From the NCBI RefSeq assembly GCF_007997215.1, contig NZ_VORW01000009.1, forward strand, positions 62,001 to 126,000: a stretch of DNA of 64,000 bases, given 5' to 3'. Numbering within the stretch: position 1 is the stretch's first letter; each line of letters starts with the position of its first letter. A model generated the notes under the pieces. The model saw only the letters and a program-made list of their open reading frames with translations. It did not search any database and had not been told where the DNA came from. This stretch comes from Algoriphagus aquimarinus (lineage in GTDB: Bacteria; Bacteroidota; Bacteroidia; Cytophagales; Cyclobacteriaceae). The translations under genes were made by a program, and so were the position numbers. Positions 30,799-38,631 of this stretch are shown here, one piece after another.

Positions 30799-32139
30799 AT
30801 GCGTACCCTCAAATACATGCTCTTTTCAGGAATACTCCTGATTGCATCCTCATGCGCAAAACAGGTCGACTATTCTCAAGCCATCACTGATGGACAATAT
30901 ATTAGTGAAGCCCAAGATAGAATCACCGAAGTGATCATTCACGACATTTTTTCTCCACCAGTAGCTGCGAGAATTTACACCTATGCATCCCTTGCGGCCT
31001 ATGAAGTAGCAGCCTCAGTTGATCCAAATTACCTTTCCTTAATGGGGCAATTAAATGGATCAGAGAAAGTGACTTTCACTCCTTCTGAAAAAGTATATCC
31101 TCCTCTAGCCTCACTGGCAGCCTATTATTATGTGGGCACAGGATTGATTTTCTCGGAAGATATGATGAATGAGCATAGAGATGCAACTTTTGCTGCGCTG
31201 AAAGAAAAAGGCATTCCAGACGATGTATTTGAAGCTTCTATAGCCTTCGGCAAAGAAGTGGGTGACGTGATCAAAGCCTATTCTTCCAAAGACAACTACC
31301 ACCAGAGTCGGTCCTTCCCGAAATTCACTGTAACTGCAGATGAAGGAACTTGGCAGCCTACTCCACCGGCATATATGGAAGCCATTGAACCTCATTGGAG
31401 CAAAATCAGAACTTTCGTGCTTGATTCAGCTTCTCAGTTCAGACCACTTCCACCTCCTCCATTTTCCACAGAGCCTGGAAGTGAATTTTATAAGGTAGCG
31501 AAGGAAGTATATGATATGGACAGAAGTGCCACCCAAGAGCAAAAAGACATTGCGCTATTCTGGGATTGTAATCCTTATAAAATGAATGTGAAAGGTCATG
31601 TAATGTTTGCGGAGAAGAAAATCACCCCTGGCGGACATTGGATGAGCATTGCAGCAATAGCATCTAAAGCAGCAGGAAAAGATTGGAAAGGAATCGCAGA
31701 AGTCTTTGCCATGACAGGCATTTCACTTAATGAAGCATTCATTTCCTGCTGGGAGGAAAAATACCGAAGTAACCTCATCAGACCTGAGACTTATATCAAT
31801 CAACACATCGATGAGCAATGGGTGCCTCTTTTGCAAACACCGCCATTCCCAGAGCATACCAGCGGACATAGCGTAGCTTCGGCCGCTTCCGCTTATACAT
31901 TGGCACATCTCTTCGGAGATGAGTTTCATATAGTAGATAGCTCGGAAGTCGCTTATGGTCTTCCTGTAAGAGAATATGACTCCTTTACGCAAGCCGCCGA
32001 AGAAGCCGCTCTAAGCAGGTTCTATGGAGGGATTCATTACCGACCAGCTATAGAATATGGCATCACGGAGGGCCGGGATTTGGCCGCGTTCATCTGGACT
32101 AAAGTGGACACCAAACCCAAAAATGTAGCAAGCAATTAA
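30799..32139 (+). CDS. Vanadium-haloperoxidase-like PAP2 family lipoprotein
   Basis: I chose the ATG at 30799 (MRTLKYMLF), 23 codons inside the longer frame, because it gives a clean lipoprotein signal ending in LIASSC. The resulting 446-residue protein has the PAP2/vanadium-haloperoxidase phosphate- or vanadate-binding motifs: K-x6-RP (Lys321 to Pro329), SGH (355-357, here HTSGH rather than PSGH) and SR-x5-H (Ser406 to His413). The Asp usually found four residues after this His in true haloperoxidases is not present. It may thus be a phosphatase of the periplasm rather than a halogenating enzyme; this cannot be decided from sequence. A terminator follows. Confidence 0.82.
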   Translation: MRTLKYMLFSGILLIASSCAKQVDYSQAITDGQYISEAQDRITEVIIHDIFSPPVAARIYTYASLAAYEVAASVDPNYLSLMGQLNGSEKVTFTPSEKVYPPLASLAAYYYVGTGLIFSEDMMNEHRDATFAALKEKGIPDDVFEASIAFGKEVGDVIKAYSSKDNYHQSRSFPKFTVTADEGTWQPTPPAYMEAIEPHWSKIRTFVLDSASQFRPLPPPPFSTEPGSEFYKVAKEVYDMDRSATQEQKDIALFWDCNPYKMNVKGHVMFAEKKITPGGHWMSIAAIASKAAGKDWKGIAEVFAMTGISLNEAFISCWEEKYRSNLIRPETYINQHIDEQWVPLLQTPPFPEHTSGHSVASAASAYTLAHLFGDEFHIVDSSEVAYGLPVREYDSFTQAAEEAALSRFYGGIHYRPAIEYGITEGRDLAAFIWTKVDTKPKNVASN

Positions 32140-32143
32140 TTTC

Positions 32144-32175
32144 AAAAGCATCCGACACCTCGGGTGCTTTTTTTG
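32144..32175 (+). terminator. Rho-independent terminator after the PAP2 gene
   Basis: AAAAGCATCCGA (32144-32155) pairs with TCGGGTGCTTTT (32160-32171), with one G-T pair and a 4-base loop, followed by more T. It lies 4 bases beyond the stop codon. Confidence 0.8.
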
Positions 32176-32314
32176 TTTCCTACAAATGAAATTTGAAATA
32201 AGAATGGACTCATCGTCACTCCTGTTGTTTTTATTCCAAGAGATATTCTGTACCTTCTCTTATCACCTTTTTGAATTGGATCTATCCTTTTCTTGTTTTT
32301 AAACCTACTATTTT

Positions 32315-34489
32315 ATGTCAAAAACCATTATCGTTTCCAACCGCCTTCCTATCAGTTTAAGACACCGAAACGGCCGATTTGAGTTCAAACCAAGTGCAGG
32401 AGGATTAGCTACTGGCCTTGGATCTATTTATAAAGAGGGAGATAATATTTGGATTGGATGGCCAGGAAATACAGTAGACGACCCAGAGCAACGCGCAGAA
32501 ATTATACTGGAACTTCATGAGCTTAAGATGGCTCCTGTTTTCCTTTCCAAGGAAGATGTAGAAGAATTCTATGAGGGTTTCAGTAACGAGACACTGTGGC
32601 CAGCATTCCACTATTTCACTCAGTATATGGTATACAACCCTGAGCATTGGGAAGCTTATGTACGTGTGAATCAGAAGTTTTGTGATGCCATCTTGAAAAA
32701 AGCAGGACCAGACGATACCATCTGGATTCATGATTACCAGCTGCTCTTACTTCCTCAAATGCTACGTGAGGTACTTCCAAATGCAACTATCGCATTTTTC
32801 CAACACATCCCATTCCCATCCTACGAGATCATCCGTATGATTCCTTGGAGACAAGAATTGCTTGCAGGAATGTGCGGAGCAGATTTGATTGGCTTTCATA
32901 CCTATGACGATATGCGTCACTTCCTCAGTGCTGTGGGCAGAATCAATGGTTTGTCCAGCGAAAGCGGCTACATCCAAGCAGAAAACAGAATCATCAATGT
33001 CGATTCTTTCCCGATGGGGATCGATTACGACAAATTTGCAAAGCAGGCGAAAAGCAAAAGAACGCTAAATTTTGTAAAGGAATTTGGCAAACAGGTGGAA
33101 GATCAAAAGCTGCTTCTAACCATTGATAGACTGGATTATTCCAAAGGGATTCCTCAGCGTATTCAGGCTTTCAATCAATTGCTCGAGCAGCATAAGGAAC
33201 TTCATGGCAAATTATCCATGATCATGATCGTAGTGCCAAGTCGCGACAAGGTGCAGTCTTACAAAGAACTTAAAGAAGAAATTGACCTTTTGGTAGGTAG
33301 AATAAACAGTGAGTATTCCACATTGACATGGGTACCAGTGCATTATTTCTACCGAAGTTTCCCATTCGAGGAACTCAGTGCTTTTTACAATATGTCGGAT
33401 ATCGCATTGGTGACTCCTCTACGTGACGGTATGAACTTGGTGTGTAAGGAATTTGTAGCCAGTAAAACTGACCAGACGGGGGTTTTGATTCTCTCCGAAA
33501 TGGCTGGAGCATCCAAAGAGCTTCAAGATGCGATTCTAGTCAATCCAAACGACCGTCAAGGCGTAGTCGATGCCATCTTCAATGCGCTTTCTATGCCGCT
33601 CGAAGAGCAAAAATTCAGAATGAACAGCATGCAGGAAAGCTTGAAAAAATACGACGTTTTCCAATGGGTGAAAGTCTTTATGGATCGCCTCGACCATGTG
33701 AAGAAAAAGCAGGAAGATCTTACCTCCAAGGACGTAGACGTCAAAGTGATGAACGAAATTCAAGCTAGCTTCAAAAAAGCTAAGAAAGCTATTTTGTTCC
33801 TTGACTACGACGGTACGCTTACAGGATTTCATTCAGACCCACAGAAAGCCGTGCCGGATGATGAATTGAGAGGTATTGTAAAAGATCTTAGCGAACTCGC
33901 TCAGGTAGTGGTCATCTCAGGTAGAGACAAGGACACTTTGGGTCGATGGTTTGAAGGACAGTATATCGACATGATCGCTGAACATGGCGTATGGGTGAAA
34001 AAGAAAGAGGACAAAGGAGACTGGGAGTTATACGCTGAAGTCGAAGACGGATGGAAAGATGACATCCGAAAAGTGATGGAATATTACGTTCTCCGAACTC
34101 CTGGAGCATTTATCGAGGAAAAGCACCATTCCCTAGTTTGGCATTATAGAAAAGTAGAAAGTGGATTGGGAGATCTCAGAATGCGTGAGCTTTTCAGCCA
34201 CTTGAAGTACATGGCTAGAGGTTACAACCTTCAAGTACTGGAAGGAAATATGGTCTTGGAGATCAAACGCCCTGATATCAACAAAGGCAGAGCGGCTACC
34301 GCGATGATGAAAGGAATGGAATATGATTTCATCTTGGCAATCGGAGATGACTGGACAGATGAAGATACGTTCAAGGCTATGCCAAAAAACGCCTATTCTA
34401 TCCGGGTAGGTTACGCATACACACAAGCCAATTTCAATATCAAATCAGTCAAACAAGTAAGGCAATTGCTTCAGAAGTTGACTTCCTGA
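32315..34489 (+). CDS. Bifunctional trehalose-6-phosphate synthase/phosphatase (OtsA-OtsB fusion)
   Basis: The 724-residue protein joins a GT20 trehalose-6-phosphate synthase (about 1-470; SNRLPIS at 7-13, GGLATGL, HDYQLLLLP, LDYSKGIPQR, LRDGMNLVCKEF) to a HAD-type trehalose phosphatase (about 490-724; DYDGT with nucleophile Asp497 and Asp499, SGRDKDTL, GDDWTDEDTF). It makes trehalose from UDP-glucose and glucose-6-phosphate in two steps in the cytoplasm, for osmotic and desiccation protection. Fused forms are common in Cytophagales. The GH15 gene on the other side of the amidase is a likely metabolic partner. Confidence 0.95.
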   Translation: MSKTIIVSNRLPISLRHRNGRFEFKPSAGGLATGLGSIYKEGDNIWIGWPGNTVDDPEQRAEIILELHELKMAPVFLSKEDVEEFYEGFSNETLWPAFHYFTQYMVYNPEHWEAYVRVNQKFCDAILKKAGPDDTIWIHDYQLLLLPQMLREVLPNATIAFFQHIPFPSYEIIRMIPWRQELLAGMCGADLIGFHTYDDMRHFLSAVGRINGLSSESGYIQAENRIINVDSFPMGIDYDKFAKQAKSKRTLNFVKEFGKQVEDQKLLLTIDRLDYSKGIPQRIQAFNQLLEQHKELHGKLSMIMIVVPSRDKVQSYKELKEEIDLLVGRINSEYSTLTWVPVHYFYRSFPFEELSAFYNMSDIALVTPLRDGMNLVCKEFVASKTDQTGVLILSEMAGASKELQDAILVNPNDRQGVVDAIFNALSMPLEEQKFRMNSMQESLKKYDVFQWVKVFMDRLDHVKKKQEDLTSKDVDVKVMNEIQASFKKAKKAILFLDYDGTLTGFHSDPQKAVPDDELRGIVKDLSELAQVVVISGRDKDTLGRWFEGQYIDMIAEHGVWVKKKEDKGDWELYAEVEDGWKDDIRKVMEYYVLRTPGAFIEEKHHSLVWHYRKVESGLGDLRMRELFSHLKYMARGYNLQVLEGNMVLEIKRPDINKGRAATAMMKGMEYDFILAIGDDWTDEDTFKAMPKNAYSIRVGYAYTQANFNIKSVKQVRQLLQKLTS

Positions 34490-34514
34490 TCTGAGAAATG
34501 AATTTATAATTAAG

Positions 34515-34543
34515 GTAGGGGCGAAAGATTTTTTCGCCCCTAC
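34515..34543. terminator. Perfect 12-bp inverted repeat between convergent genes
   Basis: GTAGGGGCGAAA (34515-34526) and TTTCGCCCCTAC (34532-34543) form a perfect 12-bp stem with a 5-base loop. It sits between the stop codons of the OtsAB fusion (+) and the amidase (-), and so is a likely bidirectional terminator. There is no long T-run, and the GC-rich arms resemble dispersed palindromic repeats of Bacteroidota, so it may also be a repeat copy. Confidence 0.6.
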
Positions 34544-34571
34544 AAATTTGTGGCCTCTGCGACAAACTACC

Positions 34572-35465
34572 CTACAAATATTTTTTATACAGATTATCCA
34601 GTATCCTCTTATCTGTTTCTGTCAATTCCGTTTCTATATCATGCTGGACAAAATGCAGTTTGAATGCGCGTATTGCAGCATTTGGATCACTCATATCATA
34701 GCCTATTATTCTAAGCGCCAGAATAGGATCTACAGTTTCTTGAGGTAAATCGTCTGTGCTTTCGATAGGAATAGAAGTATACTCATGCGGGGAAAGAACT
34801 GGAAACACTACTTCTTCATCATACCATAATCCAAAGCCTTCTTCTGCAAGCATTTTCCAAGGAAAATAAATACTTGGATCTACTTTTCTAGATGGAGCGA
34901 TATCCGAATGCCCGATGAAATTGGCTGTAGGAATTCCATATTTCCACTTGAGACGCTTAAGTAAAACCAGCAAACTTTCTATCTGCGCAGAAGTGAATGG
35001 CTCGCTTCCATTATTATCCAGTTCAATTCCTATAGAAGCAGAATTCAAATCCGTATCATTTCCCCATCTTCCTCTTCCGGCATGCCAAGAGCGTAGGTAA
35101 TCATTCAACATCTGCACGATCTCCCCATCTCTGCCTACGACATAATGAGAGCTCACCTGAGTTCTGCTAACTGTGAAGGTATTGATCGTCTGCTGTAGGG
35201 AATCCTGAGCTGTATGATGGATGATCACGTAGTTTGGTTTTCTGATACTGAAATTGGTCGTACCTATCCACTTATCTGTGATGCTCAGAGTATCATACTT
35301 GAGTTCAGCCTTGGTCTTAGGGATCTCTCGGATAGATGCGGTGGTTTCCTTAATAGCCTTCTTATGCGCCTTGTTATTCTCACGATAGATATCTTTGGAA
35401 CAGGAGACAAAAGCTAAGGAGAAAATAATTAATAGAAGGAAGGTGAGATGTTGTTGGAACTTCAT
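34572..35465 (-). CDS. N-acetylmuramoyl-L-alanine amidase lipoprotein (Amidase_2)
   Basis: The 297-residue protein starts with a lipoprotein signal (FVSC, Cys22). The Amidase_2 (AmpD/PGRP-like) zinc site is visible: the first His in YVIIHHTAQ (His83 or His84), the block SSHYVVGRDGEIVQ, and the later GHSDIAPSRKVDPS. It should cut the bond between muramic acid and L-alanine in peptidoglycan, in recycling or wall turnover. It lies between the trehalose synthase and GH15 genes without an obvious functional link. The C-terminal 60 residues are not part of the domain and look alpha-helical. Confidence 0.9.
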   Translation of the reverse strand: MKFQQHLTFLLLIIFSLAFVSCSKDIYRENNKAHKKAIKETTASIREIPKTKAELKYDTLSITDKWIGTTNFSIRKPNYVIIHHTAQDSLQQTINTFTVSRTQVSSHYVVGRDGEIVQMLNDYLRSWHAGRGRWGNDTDLNSASIGIELDNNGSEPFTSAQIESLLVLLKRLKWKYGIPTANFIGHSDIAPSRKVDPSIYFPWKMLAEEGFGLWYDEEVVFPVLSPHEYTSIPIESTDDLPQETVDPILALRIIGYDMSDPNAAIRAFKLHFVQHDIETELTETDKRILDNLYKKYL

Positions 35466-35559
35466 AGACAGGAGTGATTAATCTTGATTTGAAGCTACAA
35501 GTATTGTACTAAGTCTGAAAACCAACTATAGAAAAAACAGGATAGTATGAGATATGAAG

Positions 35560-35596
35560 AAAACCTTTGAGGTCTTTTTTTGACCTCGAAGGTTTT
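35560..35596 (-). terminator. Long hairpin, probably terminator of a lost gene
   Basis: AAAACCTTTGAGGTC (35560-35574) pairs with GACCTCGAAGGTTTT (35582-35596), 15 bp with one G-T pair and a 7-base loop. On the minus strand it lies 36 bases after the stop of the decayed gene end at 35633 and is followed by TTTTC, so it probably terminated that gene. The motif type is also common as a dispersed repeat in this phylum. Confidence 0.5.
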
Positions 35597-35632
35597 GATA
35601 GTGTAGTTAATAAAAAAGGTTCTACCACTAAT

Positions 35633-35830
35633 TTAATGGAAGTCCGGTAATGAAAATCTACCTCCTAGCTGAATAACGCTTAAAGGAGCCTGATATTCAG
35701 TCTTAAAATGCTCCTGACCTTTTCTCCATTGATATTTAAGCCTAACAAGAACCATGTTTCCCACTAACTTAAGGGTAGAACCGAAAAAATAAGCAACGTT
35801 GGGACAAGGAATGTAAAGAAAAAAGTATGT
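35633..35830 (-). pseudogene. C-terminal remnant of an outer-membrane-like protein
   Basis: A 65-codon open frame without an early ATG runs from an in-frame TAA at 35831-35833 to a TAA at 35633-35635. It encodes protein-like sequence with alternating hydrophobic and polar residues: LVGNMVLVRLKYQWRKG, then PLSVIQLGGRFSLPDFH at the very end. The beta-strand pattern and aromatic C-terminus resemble the last strands of a Bacteroidota outer-membrane barrel. Upstream the frame is broken and merges into the palindromic element at 35874. The gene identity is unknown. The downstream hairpin fits its old terminator. Confidence 0.4.
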
Positions 35831-35873
35831 TTATCCGTGATTACGCACTTAGCCAAATAACATTCTAAGTATT

Positions 35874-36002
35874 GGCCCCTCGACGTTGCTCGGGGTCCGA
35901 ATTATAGATTAGAGCCTTGGGAGGGAGAAAGAGGCGGCTCCGCCGCCTCTTTCTCCCTCCCACATAAAAAATAGCATACGGTGGCCGAGCGAAGTCGAGG
36001 CC
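35874..36002. repeat. Composite palindromic element (MITE/REP-like)
   Basis: A perfect 20-bp inverted repeat with a 3-base loop, GGGAGGGAGAAAGAGGCGGC (35919-35938) against its complement (35942-35961), lies at the centre. It is flanked by a second, imperfect inverted pair with core TCGAC(G/T)T(T/C)GCTCGG (35874-35898 and 35980-36002). The flanking arms belong to the CTTCGACTTCGCTC-type palindromes that recur in many Bacteroidota genomes. The element is much more GC-rich than its surroundings and sits where a gene has decayed. Confidence 0.65.
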
Positions 36003-36038
36003 TGTTGATCACTACCTGTAACATAGCAGAGACTCAAA

Positions 36039-36070
36039 TAAAAAAGTCCTGCTTCTGGAGAAAGCAGGAC
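36039..36070 (-). terminator. Rho-independent terminator after the GH15 gene
   Basis: GTCCTGCTT (36046-36054) pairs with AAGCAGGAC (36062-36070) and is followed on the minus strand by a T7 tract (36039-36045). It lies 57 bases beyond the GH15 stop codon. Confidence 0.8.
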
Positions 36071-36126
36071 AACTGTAAGCTATAACCTCTGCGCAAAACT
36101 CCGCGCACACTGAGGTAAAATAAGAA

Positions 36127-37908
36127 CTACAAGAAATTCGGTCTATCCAATTTCCTACCGATGCGGAAAGCAGCGTTCATCAGGCCAACATGGGAGTATG
36201 CCTGAGGGAAATTTCCCCACTGACTTCCTGTCTTCTGATCTACATCTTCGGAGAATAAATGCAAGTGATTGCAATATTTCACCAGCGTCTCAAAGCCTTC
36301 CACGGCTTCATCCAATCTTCCCACGCAAGCTAGCGCCTCAATATACCAGAAAGCACAGATCAAGAACGTCGTCTCTGGCACACCAAAATCATCCATGTGC
36401 TTGTAGCGATAGAATAGGAAATCCTTTGCCAACAACTCGTCTTCCAATGCTTTTAGGTGATCATTTGCTCGCTCTAGATCATCACCAAAGTAACCCATGG
36501 TAATTAATTGAAGCGTAGAGGCATCCATGTACGTCGAGCCAATTGCTTGCCCATATGCCTTACGATCTGGAAGATAACACTCCTCTATTTTGCCGATAGC
36601 TAAATTTCTAAGAACTATCGCTTTCTGATACATCGCATCATCCTTTAGACGTGTACCAATTTTTGCGGCAGCACAGGCTCCGGCCCAGTGAAATAAGAAG
36701 GTATAGCAATGCTGCTGTGCCAAATTCCTAAACTCCCAGAGCCCAGCGTCTTTTTCATTCATCGTCGCTTCGATCTTATTCAGCAAATTCATAATCATCG
36801 GCTTGGAGTTACTTCTCTCCTCTTCGGTAAATCGCTGATCAGAATAGAGTGGCAGTAAAGACACCAACACCTGGCCGTAAAGATCATTCTGAATATGTGT
36901 ATAAGCTTGGTTTCCAAAGCGAACTGGCTTCTCTCCCATATAACCATCCAAATCTGAAATCTCTTCAGTCAAAAGCGAATCGCCAGTAATCGAATAAAGT
37001 GGTTGATAACGACCATCTGGTCCAGGCTTTAGGTTATGAATAAATTCGAAGTACTTCTCCAACTCCTCAAAGTGCCCCAAACTATTGAAACAAGTCAAGG
37101 TATAATAACTATCCCTAATCCAGCAGTAGCGATAATCCCAGTTTCGTGTGGATCCTGGAGATTCCGGTAAACTAGTTGTCGATGCAGCGATGATAGCTCC
37201 TGTATCTTCGTACTGGTGGATTTTGAGAATCAAAGCTGATCTCAAAACCAACTTCTGATGAAAATTGGAAATACTCGTGGACTTTACCCACTCTTGCCAA
37301 TAAGCAGTAGTAGCATGCAGAAAACGCTCAGAAGTGGTCTCAATGGCTGCTTCCAACGGCCTCCCATAAGTCAATACTAGGTATATGGGCTTATTTAAAG
37401 AGAATGCCTTTCCATCCATAATGTAACTCAACGGCGCATTGGTAGACAATCTAAGTTCCTGCTCAGTATCCATAAAACGGATATGATTGCTTCCCATACT
37501 TGACTTCAGCAATCGAGAACCATGCTCAGCCGAAGGCTGACATTTGATCAGGATTTTAGGAGACCCTGATACTGCTTCGATCTTACGGATCAGCATCAGT
37601 GGCTTATAGTAGCGATCGAAGTTTTTGAATCGTGGTGCAAAATCGGTCACAGAATAACTGCTATCTCCCGATTTGACGGTAGTCTTGAGTACGTTGGTAT
37701 TTTCTAGATAAACTTGACTAGACTTGAATTCTCCGGATTCTGGGTGTATGGTGAATTCTCCGCCTTTCTCCCGGTCCAGCATTCCCCCAAAAATGAAATC
37801 AGAATCAAATCTTGGCAGACACATCCAGCTGATATTCGTGTCCAGTTCCACATGGGCGATATAGGCGCAATTGCCGATCACCCCACTTCCATAGGTATGT
37901 TTTTGCAT
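36127..37908 (-). CDS. Glycoside hydrolase family 15 protein (glucoamylase/trehalase-like)
   Basis: The 593-residue soluble protein has no signal peptide and starts MQKHTYGSGVIGN. It shows the GH15 layout: an N-terminal beta-sandwich and an (alpha/alpha)6 barrel with RNWDYRYCWIRDSYY (about residues 255-269) and, near the C-terminus, LFSEDVDQKTGSQWGNFPQA, where the catalytic acid/base residues lie. GH15 members hydrolyse alpha-glucosides such as maltodextrin, or trehalose in the family's bacterial trehalases. Being cytoplasmic and close to the OtsAB fusion suggests trehalose or storage-glucan turnover (inference). A terminator follows. Confidence 0.9.
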   Translation of the reverse strand: MQKHTYGSGVIGNCAYIAHVELDTNISWMCLPRFDSDFIFGGMLDREKGGEFTIHPESGEFKSSQVYLENTNVLKTTVKSGDSSYSVTDFAPRFKNFDRYYKPLMLIRKIEAVSGSPKILIKCQPSAEHGSRLLKSSMGSNHIRFMDTEQELRLSTNAPLSYIMDGKAFSLNKPIYLVLTYGRPLEAAIETTSERFLHATTAYWQEWVKSTSISNFHQKLVLRSALILKIHQYEDTGAIIAASTTSLPESPGSTRNWDYRYCWIRDSYYTLTCFNSLGHFEELEKYFEFIHNLKPGPDGRYQPLYSITGDSLLTEEISDLDGYMGEKPVRFGNQAYTHIQNDLYGQVLVSLLPLYSDQRFTEEERSNSKPMIMNLLNKIEATMNEKDAGLWEFRNLAQQHCYTFLFHWAGACAAAKIGTRLKDDAMYQKAIVLRNLAIGKIEECYLPDRKAYGQAIGSTYMDASTLQLITMGYFGDDLERANDHLKALEDELLAKDFLFYRYKHMDDFGVPETTFLICAFWYIEALACVGRLDEAVEGFETLVKYCNHLHLFSEDVDQKTGSQWGNFPQAYSHVGLMNAAFRIGRKLDRPNFL

Positions 37909-38024
37909 TAAGGTCAGGTTTGAATTTGAAAAGTCAGGCTAGTGGGTCAACTATCAAGAAAGGAAAAAGGATAGGTTAATCCAAAAAATATGGGGGATTT
38001 TGGCTTGATTAATTGGAACTAGAC

Positions 38025-38309
38025 TCAATATTCAAATACTGCAATCCCCAGATCTTCATCGTATGTAATTAAATAAATTTTTCTATCGATTGAATTGACA
38101 GAAATTAATTTTATAGATCTATCCAACAGAAAATAAGCAATGGGTTCTTCGTCAAAATCAAACAAAAAGACATCTGTGGACATCAATCTTGTAGTTGCAA
38201 TTTCTTCTTCACTACTAACCACACATTCATTTATATCCCAAACTTGATAGTATAACCCATTTTTCCAAAAAAAACACCCCCCTCTTCCCCAAGCTAAAAA
38301 TTCACAATA
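38025..38309 (-). pseudogene. C-terminal remnant of a 6-bladed beta-propeller lipoprotein
   Basis: A 94-codon frame from an in-frame TAA at 38310-38312 to a TGA at 38025-38027 has no ATG start; the only candidate is a GTG at 38222. The sequence (FFWKNGLYYQVWDINE, then FLFDFDEEPIAYFLLDRSIK and IYLITYDEDLGIAVFEY) has the repeated strand pattern of the final propeller blade in BF3164/TolB-like proteins of this phylum. The usual lipoprotein signal and the other five blades are missing, so this is a 5'-truncated relic. It lies just upstream of the SusC gene, on the opposite strand. Confidence 0.5.
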
Positions 38310-38631
38310 TTAAACATCATTGACCCTCAAAATGGAATGACTCCAAAAACTGCAACTGGCCGTTTGTTCAGAATTCACTTTTATTGAAAAATCCAGCACA
38401 AAAACCCTGTTTTAAAAATAATAAAGAAACATTATTGGGTAATTGGAGAAGCGGAAATACTTTTATACTGAAAATTTATTCTGGAGATGAGTTGCATTTC
38501 AGATTTAAATTCTTGAGATTCAGCAAGAATGGAACTAAATCACTTTTCAGAATAGCACTTCTGAAGATTTTATGGGGTCCGTGATATTTCAGTGAAGTCA
38601 ATTATTAATCAACCCAATTAACCAAATCACT
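38310..38631. other. AT-rich upstream region of the SusC gene
   Basis: This 322-base gap presumably holds the SusC promoter, but no full TTTG-N19-TAnnTTTG match is visible on the plus strand. A 66-codon ATG frame (38384-38584) has no recognisable features and low-complexity basic composition; I do not regard it as a gene. Confidence 0.4.

Noticed and set aside
32097..32112. CTAAAGTGGACA shared between the end of the PAP2 gene and the repeat at 30631
   Set aside because: One occurrence is in coding sequence with a normal amino-acid context; a 12-base match over this distance can be chance.
38384..38584. 66-codon ATG frame upstream of the SusC gene
   Set aside because: It has no signal peptide, domain or conserved-looking pattern, lies in an AT-rich region and probably overlaps the SusC promoter region.
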